Shown: piece by piece, positions 17,212-25,508 of the stretch
How the letters are laid out: each line of letters starts with the position of its first letter
Position numbering within the stretch: position 1 is the stretch's first letter
Source of the DNA: Actinomadura luteofluorescens
GTDB lineage: Bacteria > Actinomycetota > Actinomycetes > Streptosporangiales > Streptosporangiaceae
Assembly: GCF_013409365.1 (NCBI RefSeq)
Contig: NZ_JACCBA010000001.1
Coordinates: forward strand, 4,774,001 to 4,838,000
Direction of reading: 5' to 3'
Length of the DNA stretch: 64,000 bases
Position numbers and translations under genes: made by a program
The notes under the pieces: model-generated
Told to the model about the DNA's origin: nothing
The model's input: only the letters and a program-made list of their open reading frames with translations
The model's database searches: none

Positions 17212-17307
17212 ATGTCGAACGCCGCCGCCATCCACTGCATAGCGGTTGCCATATGGATCCATCCGACAGTCGCGCTCGCGCCCCTCCGCAGAGGTGCCCG
17301 GTGTTGA
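17212..17307 (+). CDS. Possible 31-residue leader peptide overlapping tadB start
   Basis: ATG 17212 follows AGGAGG with five spacer bases, the best ribosome site in the neighbourhood. The reading frame encodes 31 residues with a short hydrophobic run (IHCIAVAIWIHPTVALA) and stops at TGA 17305-17307, seven bases into tadB (GTG 17301). This geometry would couple tadB translation to the small frame. No relatives known to me; it could be fortuitous. Confidence 0.4.
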   Translation: MSNAAAIHCIAVAIWIHPTVALAPLRRGARC

Positions 17308-17996
17308 TCCTCTTAGCCGTCCTCTGCGCGGCCGCCGCCGTGTGGACCTACTTGGCGCCCACCCCGGCAGCCCACCGCCTCGACCGCTTGAGCGCCCCTC
17401 CACCAGGCGACCCGCTGCGTCCGCTACGCACCCGACTGGCCACTTTCAGAGAACGCCGGACGCGGCCGCAGCGGCGCCGCAGCTCGATCATCGAACTCTG
17501 CGACGCCATGGCCGCCGAACTGTCCGCCGGCCGGACCCCCGACGAAGCCTTCACAGCAGCCGCCGCCGTCCTCGACCCGCACGTCTCCGAAGAACTGCTC
17601 AGCCTGCCCCGCCCGCCCCCCGACCACCTGGACGACCTGGCCACGCAGCCGGGCGCCGAAGGTCTCCGCCTCCTGACAGCCTGCTGGCGCGTCGGCTCCG
17701 AACGGGGCGGCACCCTGGCCACCGTCCTGGACGGCCTGGCAAGCGCCCTCCGCGACGAGGAAGCTCAACGGCAGGACGTATCCGTCCAACTCGCGGGCCC
17801 CCGCGCCACCGCCCGCCTACTAGCCGCCCTCCCCCTCCTAGGTCTGGCCATGGCCGCCGCCCTGGGCGCTCACCCCATCCCGTTCCTCTGCACGACGATC
17901 CCCGGCCTCGCCTGCCTGATCACAGGCACAGCCCTCAACATCACCGGCCTCTACTGGACCCGCCACCTAGCCAAATCCGCCGAATCCCCCCACTAG
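17301..17996 (+). CDS. tadB: TadB-like Flp pilus inner-membrane protein
   Basis: 231 residues from GTG 17301 (AGAGG eight bases upstream); ATG 17253 in the same frame has no ribosome site. One N-terminal helix (VLILLAVLCAAAAVWTYLA), then a cytoplasmic type II secretion F-type domain (about 60-165) with IIELCDAMAAELSAGRTPDE and CWRVGSERGGTLATVLDGLA. Two C-terminal helices follow (LLAALPLLGLAMAAALGA; IPGLACLITGTALNITGLYW). It forms the membrane platform with TadC for TadA. A 531-bp repeat-bearing gap follows before tadC. Confidence 0.88.
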   Translation: MLILLAVLCAAAAVWTYLAPTPAAHRLDRLSAPPPGDPLRPLRTRLATFRERRTRPQRRRSSIIELCDAMAAELSAGRTPDEAFTAAAAVLDPHVSEELLSLPRPPPDHLDDLATQPGAEGLRLLTACWRVGSERGGTLATVLDGLASALRDEEAQRQDVSVQLAGPRATARLLAALPLLGLAMAAALGAHPIPFLCTTIPGLACLITGTALNITGLYWTRHLAKSAESPH

Positions 17997-18057
17997 CCAT
18001 CCGCGGCATGAAGGACAGATCGACCTAGTCCAGGCAGAAAACGCGATGCCGCCCGTC

Positions 18058-18450
18058 GTGCAGGACACCGCCAGAGTCCAGGCGCGGGTGGTGGGTCCTG
18101 CTGTGGCGGTGAGCGGCAGGTCGGCTTGGTCCGTGTCGGGACCGCGATGGCGGGCGTGCAGGACGCCGCCAAGGACCGGGCCCAGGTGGGGGCTTCGCTT
18201 TGGCGTTGAGCAGCAGGTCGGTCTGGTCGGTGTCGGAGCGCTTGGTACCGGTGTGCAGGGGCTCGCCAGAGCCCAAGCCTGGGTGTGGGGCCCTGCTGTG
18301 GCGGTGAGCGGCAGGTCGGCTTGGCCCATGGCGGGGGACGCGGTGTCGGGTGTGCAGGGCGCCGCCAGAGAGCGGGCCTGGGCGGGGGCTTCGCTTTGGC
18401 GGTGAGGATGGGGCGGCCTGGCCCATGGCGCGGAGGCAGGGGCTTGCGCT
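18058..18450. repeat. Four imperfect tandem repeats of about 98 bp between tadB and tadC
   Basis: Units begin with GTGCAGG at 18058, 18156, 18253 and 18352 (steps of 98, 97 and 99). Shared blocks include GTGCAGGxCxCCGCCA, GCTGTGGCGGTGAGCGGCAG and GGTCGGCTTGG. Units 1 and 3 are closest to each other, as are units 2 and 4 (GGGGGCTTCGCTTTGGCG). The steps are not multiples of three, so the reading frame changes between units and a coding origin is unlikely. The whole gap 17997-18527 has no other supported gene. Confidence 0.8.
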
Positions 18451-18527
18451 GGCGGGGAGGGCAGCGCGCTTTCGGGGCCGGGCGTGTGTGGGCGCGGTCG
18501 TCGGCGCGACGAGAAAGGGGTGAAGTG

Positions 18528-19364
18528 ATGATGACGCTCATGGCCGTGCTGTGCGCGGCGGTATCGGGGTTTCTCCTGCCCCGGGAGATCGACGCCTCTA
18601 CGCGGCGGCTGATCGGCCGATTCGGAGGGCCTCCACCGAAGCACGCGGCGACCAGGCGGCGATTCGCATGGGCGGCAGGTCGCGCCCGCCCACAGGGGAG
18701 ATCCGTCCAGGCCGCGGGGATGAAGGCTTTGGACGGGTCTTCCAAGGCGTCGGGGCATCGCGACGTCATCCTTCGGCGGGTGACCGCGGGCGTGGCGGGT
18801 GCGTTGTGCGTGGTGATGCTGGGCGGCCTGGCCGGCGGAGTGACCGGCCTCCTGGTCGCCCCCGCCGTCTGGCTGTCCTTCAGCCGCGTCGGCAGCGGGG
18901 AGCGCCGGCGCAGACGGGCGCGACTCATCGCTGACCTCCCCGTCGCGGTCGATCTTCTCGCGGCCTGCCTGCGAGGCGGCGCGCCCTGGCATGAGGCTGT
19001 CGAAGCGGTCGCGAGCGCGGTGGGAGGCCCGCTCGGCGAGGAGTTGCGGGCGGTGTCCGTCCAGATCCGGCTAGGAGCCGACCCGGAGGACGCTTGGCTG
19101 GCCTTGGCGGAGGAGCCGATGCTCGCCCCCTTGGCGCGCGCTGCCGTGCGGGGGGCGTCGACAGGCGCGGCGCTCGCCCCGTCCCTCAGCCGCCTCGCCC
19201 GCGACCAGCGCCGCGTGGCCCGTTCGGCCGCCGCCGCCAGGGCACGAGCGGCGGGCATCCGGGCGCTCGCCCCGCTCGGTCTGTGCTTCCTCCCCGCCTT
19301 CGTCCTCCTCGGCGTCGTCCCGGCCATCGCCGGGATCGCCTCGACGATCCTCCTGCCCTGGTGA
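18528..19364 (+). CDS. tadC: TadC-like Flp pilus inner-membrane protein
   Basis: 278 residues from ATG 18528, preceded by AAAGGGGTGAAG. Hydrophobic N-terminus, then a helix pair (VTAGVAGALCVVMLGGLAGG; TGLLVAPAVWLSFS), a type II secretion F domain from about residue 135 (LIADLPVAVDLLAACLRGGA, LGADPEDAWLALAEEPMLAP) and a C-terminal helix (LGLCFLPAFVLLGVVPAIAG). It partners with TadB in the Flp pilus platform. Confidence 0.88.
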   Translation: MMTLMAVLCAAVSGFLLPREIDASTRRLIGRFGGPPPKHAATRRRFAWAAGRARPQGRSVQAAGMKALDGSSKASGHRDVILRRVTAGVAGALCVVMLGGLAGGVTGLLVAPAVWLSFSRVGSGERRRRRARLIADLPVAVDLLAACLRGGAPWHEAVEAVASAVGGPLGEELRAVSVQIRLGADPEDAWLALAEEPMLAPLARAAVRGASTGAALAPSLSRLARDQRRVARSAAAARARAAGIRALAPLGLCFLPAFVLLGVVPAIAGIASTILLPW

Positions 19365-19369
19365 GCGGG

Positions 19370-19389
19370 TTATCCACAGAACGCGGTTC
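19370..19389 (+). promoter_or_regulatory. TTATCCACA motif plus covarying mini-hairpin, upstream of flp
   Basis: TTATCCACAG is followed by AACGCGGTTC, so GAAC-GCG-GTTC (19379-19389) can pair. It starts five bases after the tadC stop and 81 bp before the flp ATG. The arrangement matches that at 14816, but both stem arms are changed in a compensating way. Confidence 0.5.
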
Positions 19390-19450
19390 GCCCGCCACCT
19401 GGCCTCCCGGCACAGCAGCCTGGATACGACCACGAGCGAAAGGAGCCCTG

Positions 19451-19645
19451 ATGAGGGCATGGAAGACGGTGGTGCGGCGATGGTCCGGAGCGTGCAAGGA
19501 CCGCGGGATGTCCACGGCCGAATACGCGGTCGGCACCATCGCCGCGGCGGCCTTCGCCGGCCTCCTGTTCAAGATCGTGACCAGCCCGCAGGTGAAGACG
19601 ATGCTCTTACGGATCATCGAGAAGGCCCTCAATCTGGCCGGTTGA
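19451..19645 (+). CDS. Flp-type pilin-like DUF4244 protein
   Basis: 64 residues from ATG 19451, with RBS AAAGGAG. DRGMSTAEYAVGTIAAAAFA shows a class III prepilin site: cleavage after Gly, then Met at +1 and Glu at +5, followed by a hydrophobic stretch. Mature length would be about 45 residues. It corresponds to the DUF4244 protein of the mycobacterial tad locus (Rv3656c as I recall) and is the best candidate for the main pilin. No prepilin peptidase is encoded in this window. Confidence 0.88.
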   Translation: MRAWKTVVRRWSGACKDRGMSTAEYAVGTIAAAAFAGLLFKIVTSPQVKTMLLRIIEKALNLAG

Positions 19646-20004
19646 GGGATCGCGGGATGGCCACGGCGGAGATCGCCGTGGCCCTCCCCTCCCTGGTGCT
19701 GATCACCGCGATCGCCCTGTGGGGCGTGAGGGCGGCGTCCGTGCAGCTCGCCTGTACGGACGCCGCCCGGAGCGGCGCCCGGGCGGCGGCCAGAGGCGAG
19801 TCGCTCACCGCGGTTCGCGAACTGGTGGAGAGGGGTGTTCCGAAGGGGGCGGCCGTACAGGTTCATCGCGACGGGGCAGTTGTCCGCGTCGACGTCTCGG
19901 CCCCCGTGGCCCCCGCCGCCGCGATCGGCTTGCCCGCCATCACCGTCCACGCCCACACGGCCGCCGAGACAGAACCCGGCGTCCCACCCACCACCACCCC
20001 GTGA
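19642..20004 (+). CDS. tadE: TadE-like pilus protein
   Basis: 120 residues from TTG 19642, which overlaps the stop of the pilin gene (TTGA). The later ATG 19657 is rejected because it would remove the RDRG part of the prepilin-like site RDRGMATAEIAVALPSLVL (Glu at +5). One hydrophobic helix and an extracytoplasmic domain with ACTDAARSGARAAARGE, typical of TadE minor pseudopilins. It acts with Flp in pilus assembly. Confidence 0.85.
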   Translation: MRDRGMATAEIAVALPSLVLITAIALWGVRAASVQLACTDAARSGARAAARGESLTAVRELVERGVPKGAAVQVHRDGAVVRVDVSAPVAPAAAIGLPAITVHAHTAAETEPGVPPTTTP

Positions 20005-20110
20005 CCCATACCGCCCACCACCTCGTAACCCCACCCCCGCAAGCCATCCCGCGGCCCCCAGCCCGTCCCCCCGGGTGGCCTCGGACGGCCCCTGGTGGTC
20101 GCTGGTGGTG

Positions 20111-20141
20111 CCGCCTGGCGGGTCCCGGTGCCGCCAGGCGG
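20111..20141 (+). terminator. 11-bp hairpin after tadE
   Basis: CCGCCTGGCGG (20111-20121) and CCGCCAGGCGG (20131-20141) are perfect reverse complements around a 9-base loop. It lies 107 bases after tadE and could end or attenuate the pilin transcript. The rest of the gap 20005-20353 is low-complexity, first C-rich then G-rich, and holds no supported gene. Confidence 0.55.
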
Positions 20142-20353
20142 TCCCGGTGGCCCTGGCGGTCCGGTGATCCCCGGGTGGCCCCGGTGGCGCGCCAGCCGTG
20201 GCGGGCGCCCGCCCGCCCAGCGTGACGATCCGTCGGTGTTTTGCGTAGCAGGGGTGGGCGGCGAGCCGCGGCGCTCTTGGGGCGGGGGGCGGGGGGCGAG
20301 GGGGGCGGTGTTTTGGTGAGTGGGAGTCCCAGGGGCGGAGTTTGGGGGAGCGG

Positions 20354-20767
20354 ATGAGGTTCTGGGCGGGGTGTGGTGCGGGCTTGGGGCGTCGGGGGAG
20401 GGGGTTGGGCGGGGATCGGGGGGCGGGGACGGTTTTTGTGGTGGGCTTCGCGGTTGTTGTCTGGGTGGTGGGGGTCTCGGCGGTCCTGGTCGGCGGGGTT
20501 CGGGGGGCGCGGCATCGGGGGGAGGCGGCGGCGGACATGGCGGCGCTGGCGGGGGCGGCGCGGGTGGCCGATGGTCGTGGGGTCGCCTGTGCGAGGGCCA
20601 GGGAGATCGCGGTCGGGTCGGGTGCGCGGATGGTGCGATGCCGGGTGCGGGGTGAGGTCGTCGACGTCTCGGTGGCCGTCGACGTCACGATGCCGATGGG
20701 GCTGAAGGGGCGGCGGATCGTTTCTCGGGCGAGGGCTGGCCCCGCGGGGCAGGACGGCGTACCCTGA
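20354..20767 (+). CDS. TadG-like / Rv3654c-type protein of the tad locus
   Basis: 137 residues from ATG 20354; TTG 20342 is an alternative, and neither has a well-spaced ribosome site. GDRGAGTVFVVGFAVVVWVV is an N-terminal hydrophobic segment after a Gly, resembling a TadE/TadG leader. RHRGEAAADMAALAGAARVA is typical of TadG-like N-terminal regions. The C-terminal part holds two cysteines (C582-type in VACAR and MVRCRV) that could pair. It matches the last small gene of the mycobacterial tad operon. Codon usage is unusually G-rich. Confidence 0.75.
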   Translation: MRFWAGCGAGLGRRGRGLGGDRGAGTVFVVGFAVVVWVVGVSAVLVGGVRGARHRGEAAADMAALAGAARVADGRGVACARAREIAVGSGARMVRCRVRGEVVDVSVAVDVTMPMGLKGRRIVSRARAGPAGQDGVP

Positions 20768-20961
20768 CGCCACATGTCTCGTTGCACTGAGTGTCAATAG
20801 AGACGGGGAGGGGTGCAGGGAATGACACGCGTTCCTCTTTGTCATCCCTCTGTGACTTTTTGCTACCCGGTGGTACGTTACGCTGCCGTAAGCCCGTAGT
20901 TATCGCCAGGCGCGGTGCGTCCGGCGGAAGACCGGCGCGAGCTGTCGAAGGGATTGAGGCC

Positions 20962-22221
20962 GTGACCATCATTCGCAGGATCGGTGCGATCGCGCTCGCG
21001 GCACCCCTTGCGATGAGCTTCCCGGTACTCGCCGCCCTGCCCGCGCAGGCGGCCTCGACCAGCGTCATCGCCCCGGCGAACGGCGCTGTGATCAGCAGCG
21101 GGTCCCAGGTGACGGCGAAGGCGCACTTCGACTTCGCGATCACGATGCAGCTACGGGTGGACGGTCCCGGGATCGGCGACACGTTCCTCCAGGAGAAGGG
21201 TCTCTCCGGCGATATGTCCGGAACCTTCTCGATCAGTCGGAATGGTCGCTACAAGGTCTACCTGCTCGGCAAGCAGACGAACCACGTCTACGACTCCAAC
21301 ACCTTCACGGTGCGCATCGCGCCGGCGGCCCCCACCGGCGTGTCCGCCAGGGCCTCCGGCGGGAAGCTCGCCGTGAAGTGGAACCGCGGCCTCGAAGACG
21401 ACCTCACCGGCTACACGCTCGCCGGTTCGGGCGTGAAGTCCAGGTCCGGCTCGCTGAACTCCCTCTGCTCCGGGACGAGTTGCTCCACCACCCTGCCGCT
21501 GACACGGTCCAGCGGCGCCGCCTCCGTGGGCATCAAGGCGGTCCGGTCCACCGGCACGGGTGGATCGATCTACTCGGGCATCGCTTCGGCGACCACCTCG
21601 CTCGGAGGCGGGACCGGTTCCACGCCCGGCGGCTCGGTGCCCTCCCTGCCGTCCGGCGGCTCCGGAGTCCCCAGTGCCGGGACGCCGCTGACGCCGTTCA
21701 ACAACGAGTCGCCGGTCACCCTCCCGTCCGTCCAGCCGGACGGCGCGACGCCCGGGCTCACCTACCCCGCGCCGCAGATCGCCACGGACTCGCCGAAGGC
21801 CCAGAACGTCGCGGCGACCGACCGGCTCCAGTGGGGCAAGAGCGTCGGCATCGCGCTGGTCCTGCTGATCGTCGCCGCGCACCTCGGGACCTGGACGCGC
21901 CGCCTGCGCGTCGCCGGGGCGGGCACGAGCAGCAACGGGATGGCGGCGCGTATCGCGCGCGGCGGCACCGGCCGCAAGCGGGTGAGCAGGTCGCGCCAGC
22001 AGATCGCGCGCGCCGAGGCCCTCGCCAAGACCGCCCCCGTAGCGGCCGCCAGGGCGAAGGGTCGCTCGCCCAAGCGCGCGAGCGGCACGGCCGTCCTCGA
22101 CTCGAAGCCGAAGGCCGGGCGCCGTCCCGCGACCCTCGGCAAGCCCTCCGGCGGAGTGAACGTCCGCCTCGCCGGCGACGGCGCGAAGCCGAAGCCCAAG
22201 CGCGGCCGCCGCCGCAAGTGA
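20962..22221 (+). CDS. Secreted, C-terminally membrane-anchored protein with FN3-like domain
   Basis: 419 residues from GTG 20962, with GAAGG upstream. A signal peptide ends near AALPAQA-AS (about residue 32). A beta-rich domain with APANGAVISSGSQVTAKAHF follows, then a fibronectin III-like domain (PAAPTGVSARASGGKLAVKW, GLEDDLTGYTLAGSG) containing a CSGTSC pair. A Gly/Ser/Pro linker follows. A C-terminal helix (WGKSVGIALVLLIVAAHLGT) precedes about 110 very basic residues ending KPKPKRGRRRK, which would lie inside the cell. The cytoplasmic tail may bind nucleic acid or anionic lipid. Function unknown; its place beside the tad locus suggests a surface role. Confidence 0.7.
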   Translation: MTIIRRIGAIALAAPLAMSFPVLAALPAQAASTSVIAPANGAVISSGSQVTAKAHFDFAITMQLRVDGPGIGDTFLQEKGLSGDMSGTFSISRNGRYKVYLLGKQTNHVYDSNTFTVRIAPAAPTGVSARASGGKLAVKWNRGLEDDLTGYTLAGSGVKSRSGSLNSLCSGTSCSTTLPLTRSSGAASVGIKAVRSTGTGGSIYSGIASATTSLGGGTGSTPGGSVPSLPSGGSGVPSAGTPLTPFNNESPVTLPSVQPDGATPGLTYPAPQIATDSPKAQNVAATDRLQWGKSVGIALVLLIVAAHLGTWTRRLRVAGAGTSSNGMAARIARGGTGRKRVSRSRQQIARAEALAKTAPVAAARAKGRSPKRASGTAVLDSKPKAGRRPATLGKPSGGVNVRLAGDGAKPKPKRGRRRK

Positions 22222-22458
22222 TCCCCTGACCCACCCACGGCCGGGCGACTGTTTCCGGTCTGTGCGTCGCGATGGGGTGCTGGCGTGCAGAGGCTCGTTA
22301 CATGCCGTTGGGCCAGGTCAGGGCTGTGGCGGGTGGTGTTGGGGCGACGTACCGTGGGGATTATGCGTGAGCGGGGGCGCCGCCACATCTCAGGGCGGTC
22401 GGTGCTGCCAGGGGTGACATCTGGGTGCCTCCGGGCGCCGCCGGGGGCGGGCTGAGGG

Positions 22459-25400
22459 ATGGCCGGTCTGCGGGCTCGGTTGCTCGGGGGCGTGGAGTTG
22501 CGGCTCGACGGTGAGCCGCTCCCGCCGCTGGAGTCCGCGAGAGTGGAGTCGCTGCTCGCCTATCTGCTGCTCCACCGGGACGCGCCGCAGTTGCGGCAGC
22601 GGCTGGCGTTCCTGCTGTGGCCGGACTCCACGGACGCCCAGGCGCGCACCAATCTGCGCAAAGTCCTGCACAATCTGCGCCGGTGCCTCCCGGAGACCGA
22701 TCGCTTCATCGATATCGGCGCTCGCACACTGCGGTGGCGCGAGGACGCGCCGTTGTGGCTGGACGTCGAGCAGTTCGAGCAGGCGCTCGCCGACGGACGG
22801 CTTGAGGACGCGGTGCGCGTCTACGGCGGTGAGCTACTAGAGGGCGACTACGACGAGTGGATCGCGGACGAGCGCGAGCGCCTCGCGGAACTGCACATGG
22901 AGGCGCTCGGGGAACTGGCGCGCAGGCATGAGCGGGACCGGAACTGGCCCGCGGCCATCCGCTGCGCCGAGCGGCTGGTCGGGTGCGATCCGCTGCGGGA
23001 GGAAGGTCATCGCCTGCTGATCCGGCTTTCCGGTGAGGGCGGCGACCGGGTCCGGGCGCTGCGCACCTACCACGTGTGCGCCGCGACGCTGGAGCGGGAG
23101 CTCGGTGTCGAGCCGTCCCCGGAGACGCGGGCGATGTACGAGGAGCTCCTGGCGGAGACGGCCCCTGTCTGGGGCGGCCGGCATGCGACGTCGCCGTTCG
23201 TCGGGCGCGAGGAGGAAGGCGACCGGCTGGCGGGCGCGTGGCGGGCGGCGGCACGTGGAGGCGCCCGATTCGTGCTGGTCAGCGGGGAGGCGGGTGCCGG
23301 CAAGACCCGGTTGGTGGACGAGCTGCGCGTGCGCGTGAACGCGGTAGCCGTCGAGGCGCGGGCCTACCCGGCTGAGGGGACGATCGCCTACGGGGTGGTG
23401 GCGGCGTGGCTGCGTTCGCGTCCGGTGTCCGCGCGGTTGCCGAGGCTGAACCGCGCGGAGCTGACCGAGCTCTCCAGGCTGCTGCCCGAGCTGGGAGGCG
23501 GCGCGGCGCCGCCCGAGCCGGTCTCCGAGGCGGAGCTGCGGCGGCGGCTGCCGCGCGCCATCGGCCGTGCGCTGCTCAACGCCGGCGCGCCCCTGCTGCT
23601 GGTCGTGGACGACGCGCAGTGGGCGGACGCGCAGTCCCTGCGACTGATCCACTACCTGGTCCGGGCGGCGCCGTCCGCGCGGCTGCTCGTCGCCGCCACC
23701 GCCCGCCGCGAGGACCTCGACGCCGGCCATCCCCTCGGCGCGCTGATCGGGTCGCTCCAGGAGCTCGGCCGCTTCACCGAGATCGGGCTCGGCCGGCTCG
23801 GCCCGGCGGAGACGGCGCGGCTGGCCGAGCGCGTCGCGGGAGGCCCGCTCGACGCCGGAGACCTCGACCGCCTCTACGGCTACAGCGAGGGCAACCCGCT
23901 GTTCGTGGTGGAGGCGATGCGGGCGGACGCGCCGGCGGACACCGCGAAGGTGCAGGCGTTGATCGCTGGACGGCTGGAGCGGTTGTCGCCGCCGGCCGCG
24001 GAGCTGGCGGGCGTCGCCGCGGCGGTGGGCCGCGCCTTTCCCGCGGACGTCCCGGCCCGGGTGAGCGGCTTCGACGAGCGGACGTTCGTCGCCGCGCTGG
24101 ACGAGTTGTGGCGCCGCGGGATCGTCCGCGCGCACGGCCCCGGCGCCTACGACTTCAGCCACGGCCGGATCCGGGACGCCGCCTACGCCGCGCTGGGCCC
24201 GCCCCGCCAGCGCCGGGTCCACCTCGCGGTCGCGCGCGTGCTGGAGGAGTGCGGCGGTGAGGCGGCGGCGCTCGCCTCGCACTACGAGAAGGCCGGCGCG
24301 CTCGCGGACGCCGTCCGATGGCATGAGCGGGCGGCCGGGGAAGCGCAGTGGCTCCACGCGCACGCCGACGCGGCCAGGGAGTTGGAGCGGGCGCTGGCCC
24401 TGTCGGAGGGACTGCCGCAGGGGCCCGGCACTGCCAGGACGCAGTTGCGGTTGCTGACGGCGTTGCCTGCGCCGCTCGTGGCGTGCGAGGGGTACGGGTC
24501 GGCGCGGATGGCGCGGGTGCACGCGCGGGCGCTGCGGCTCGCCGACCGGCTCGGCGCCGAGCCGGAGCCGCCTCTGGTGTGGTCGCTCGCGCTGGCGGCC
24601 CTCACGCGCGGCGAATGGGCGGCGGCGAACGACTTCGGCGCACGGCTGCGGGACCGCGCCGAGCGCGACGGTGATCAGGTTCTGCGGGCCGAGGCCGACT
24701 TCGTCCGCGGGATCGCGGCCTCCTGGTCGGGCGACCTGGAGCGGGCCCGCCGCCACTTCACGGCGGCGGTGCGGCGGTTCGGGTCCGCGCCACGCGGCGC
24801 GCACGTGCTGCGCTTCGGGCAGGACACGGAGCTGATCGTCCGGCTGCGGCTGGCGCACGCGCTGTGGCTGCTCGGCCGCGGCGCCGAGGCCGACCGCGAG
24901 CGCGACGCGGCGCTGGCGGTCGCGCAGGGGTCCACCCACGCCTACAGCCGGGCGGTCACCTGGCTGTGGGCGGCGGTCGACGCCGTGGACCGCGGGGACG
25001 ACGCGCAGTTCCGCCGCCACGTGCGCGGCCTGGAGGCGGACCTGGTCGAGGACGCTCCGCGCCAGGTCCGCGTCCCCATGGAGCTGTTCGGCGGCTACCT
25101 CGACCTCCTCGCCGGACGGACGGGGCCGGGACTGGCGCGCCTGCGGCACTGCCGCGACCAAGTCGTCCACGGGGAGGCGCCCGCGCCGGGCCTGCCGGGC
25201 GTCGCGACGCGGTTGCTGCTGGAGGGGTACTCGCTGGCGGCGGAGCCGGCGGCCGGGCTGGCCCTCGCGGACGAGGCGCTCGGCATGGGACGCGGCGCGC
25301 GGCTGTGGGAGGCCGAGATCCGGCGGCTGCGCGCGACGTTCCTCGCCGCGCTCGGCGCACCGGACGGGGAGGTGGACGCGGAGCTGCGGCGGGCCCTCGC

Positions 25401-25491
25401 GGCGGCGCGCCGCCAGGGGCAGCGGGCGTTCGAGGAGCGGGTGCGCGGAACGCTCGCGGAACGCGGCCTTCGCCAGGATCGTGCCATCTGA
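22459..25491 (+). CDS. AfsR/SARP-type regulator: winged helix, BTAD domain and AAA ATPase
   Basis: 1010 residues. Residues 1-95 are an OmpR-like winged helix of the SARP kind (LLGGVELRLDGEPLPPLESA, TNLRKVLHNLRRCLP). About 100-240 is the bacterial transcriptional activation domain (YGGELLEGDYDEWIADERER, LERELGVEPSPETRAMYEEL). An ATPase follows: SPFVGREEE, Walker A GEAGAGKTRL (K282) and Walker B LLLVVDDAQWAD. The remaining 500 residues are helical repeats, probably TPR-like. Such proteins switch on secondary-metabolite or other accessory genes. The flavoprotein gene follows after 17 bases, probably its co-transcribed target. Confidence 0.85.
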   Translation: MAGLRARLLGGVELRLDGEPLPPLESARVESLLAYLLLHRDAPQLRQRLAFLLWPDSTDAQARTNLRKVLHNLRRCLPETDRFIDIGARTLRWREDAPLWLDVEQFEQALADGRLEDAVRVYGGELLEGDYDEWIADERERLAELHMEALGELARRHERDRNWPAAIRCAERLVGCDPLREEGHRLLIRLSGEGGDRVRALRTYHVCAATLERELGVEPSPETRAMYEELLAETAPVWGGRHATSPFVGREEEGDRLAGAWRAAARGGARFVLVSGEAGAGKTRLVDELRVRVNAVAVEARAYPAEGTIAYGVVAAWLRSRPVSARLPRLNRAELTELSRLLPELGGGAAPPEPVSEAELRRRLPRAIGRALLNAGAPLLLVVDDAQWADAQSLRLIHYLVRAAPSARLLVAATARREDLDAGHPLGALIGSLQELGRFTEIGLGRLGPAETARLAERVAGGPLDAGDLDRLYGYSEGNPLFVVEAMRADAPADTAKVQALIAGRLERLSPPAAELAGVAAAVGRAFPADVPARVSGFDERTFVAALDELWRRGIVRAHGPGAYDFSHGRIRDAAYAALGPPRQRRVHLAVARVLEECGGEAAALASHYEKAGALADAVRWHERAAGEAQWLHAHADAARELERALALSEGLPQGPGTARTQLRLLTALPAPLVACEGYGSARMARVHARALRLADRLGAEPEPPLVWSLALAALTRGEWAAANDFGARLRDRAERDGDQVLRAEADFVRGIAASWSGDLERARRHFTAAVRRFGSAPRGAHVLRFGQDTELIVRLRLAHALWLLGRGAEADRERDAALAVAQGSTHAYSRAVTWLWAAVDAVDRGDDAQFRRHVRGLEADLVEDAPRQVRVPMELFGGYLDLLAGRTGPGLARLRHCRDQVVHGEAPAPGLPGVATRLLLEGYSLAAEPAAGLALADEALGMGRGARLWEAEIRRLRATFLAALGAPDGEVDAELRRALAAARRQGQRAFEERVRGTLAERGLRQDRAI

Positions 25492-25508
25492 CGTCCGGAG
25501 GAGGAGTG

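Noticed and set aside
17967..19327. Long minus-strand frames opposite tadC and the repeats, rich in Pro/Arg/His
   Set aside because: They mirror the GC-biased opposite strand and the tandem repeat; the TadC gene on the plus strand explains the region.
20095..20319. Collagen-like Gly-Pro-rich small frame after tadE
   Set aside because: It coincides with the hairpin terminator and low-complexity sequence, and lacks a ribosome site.
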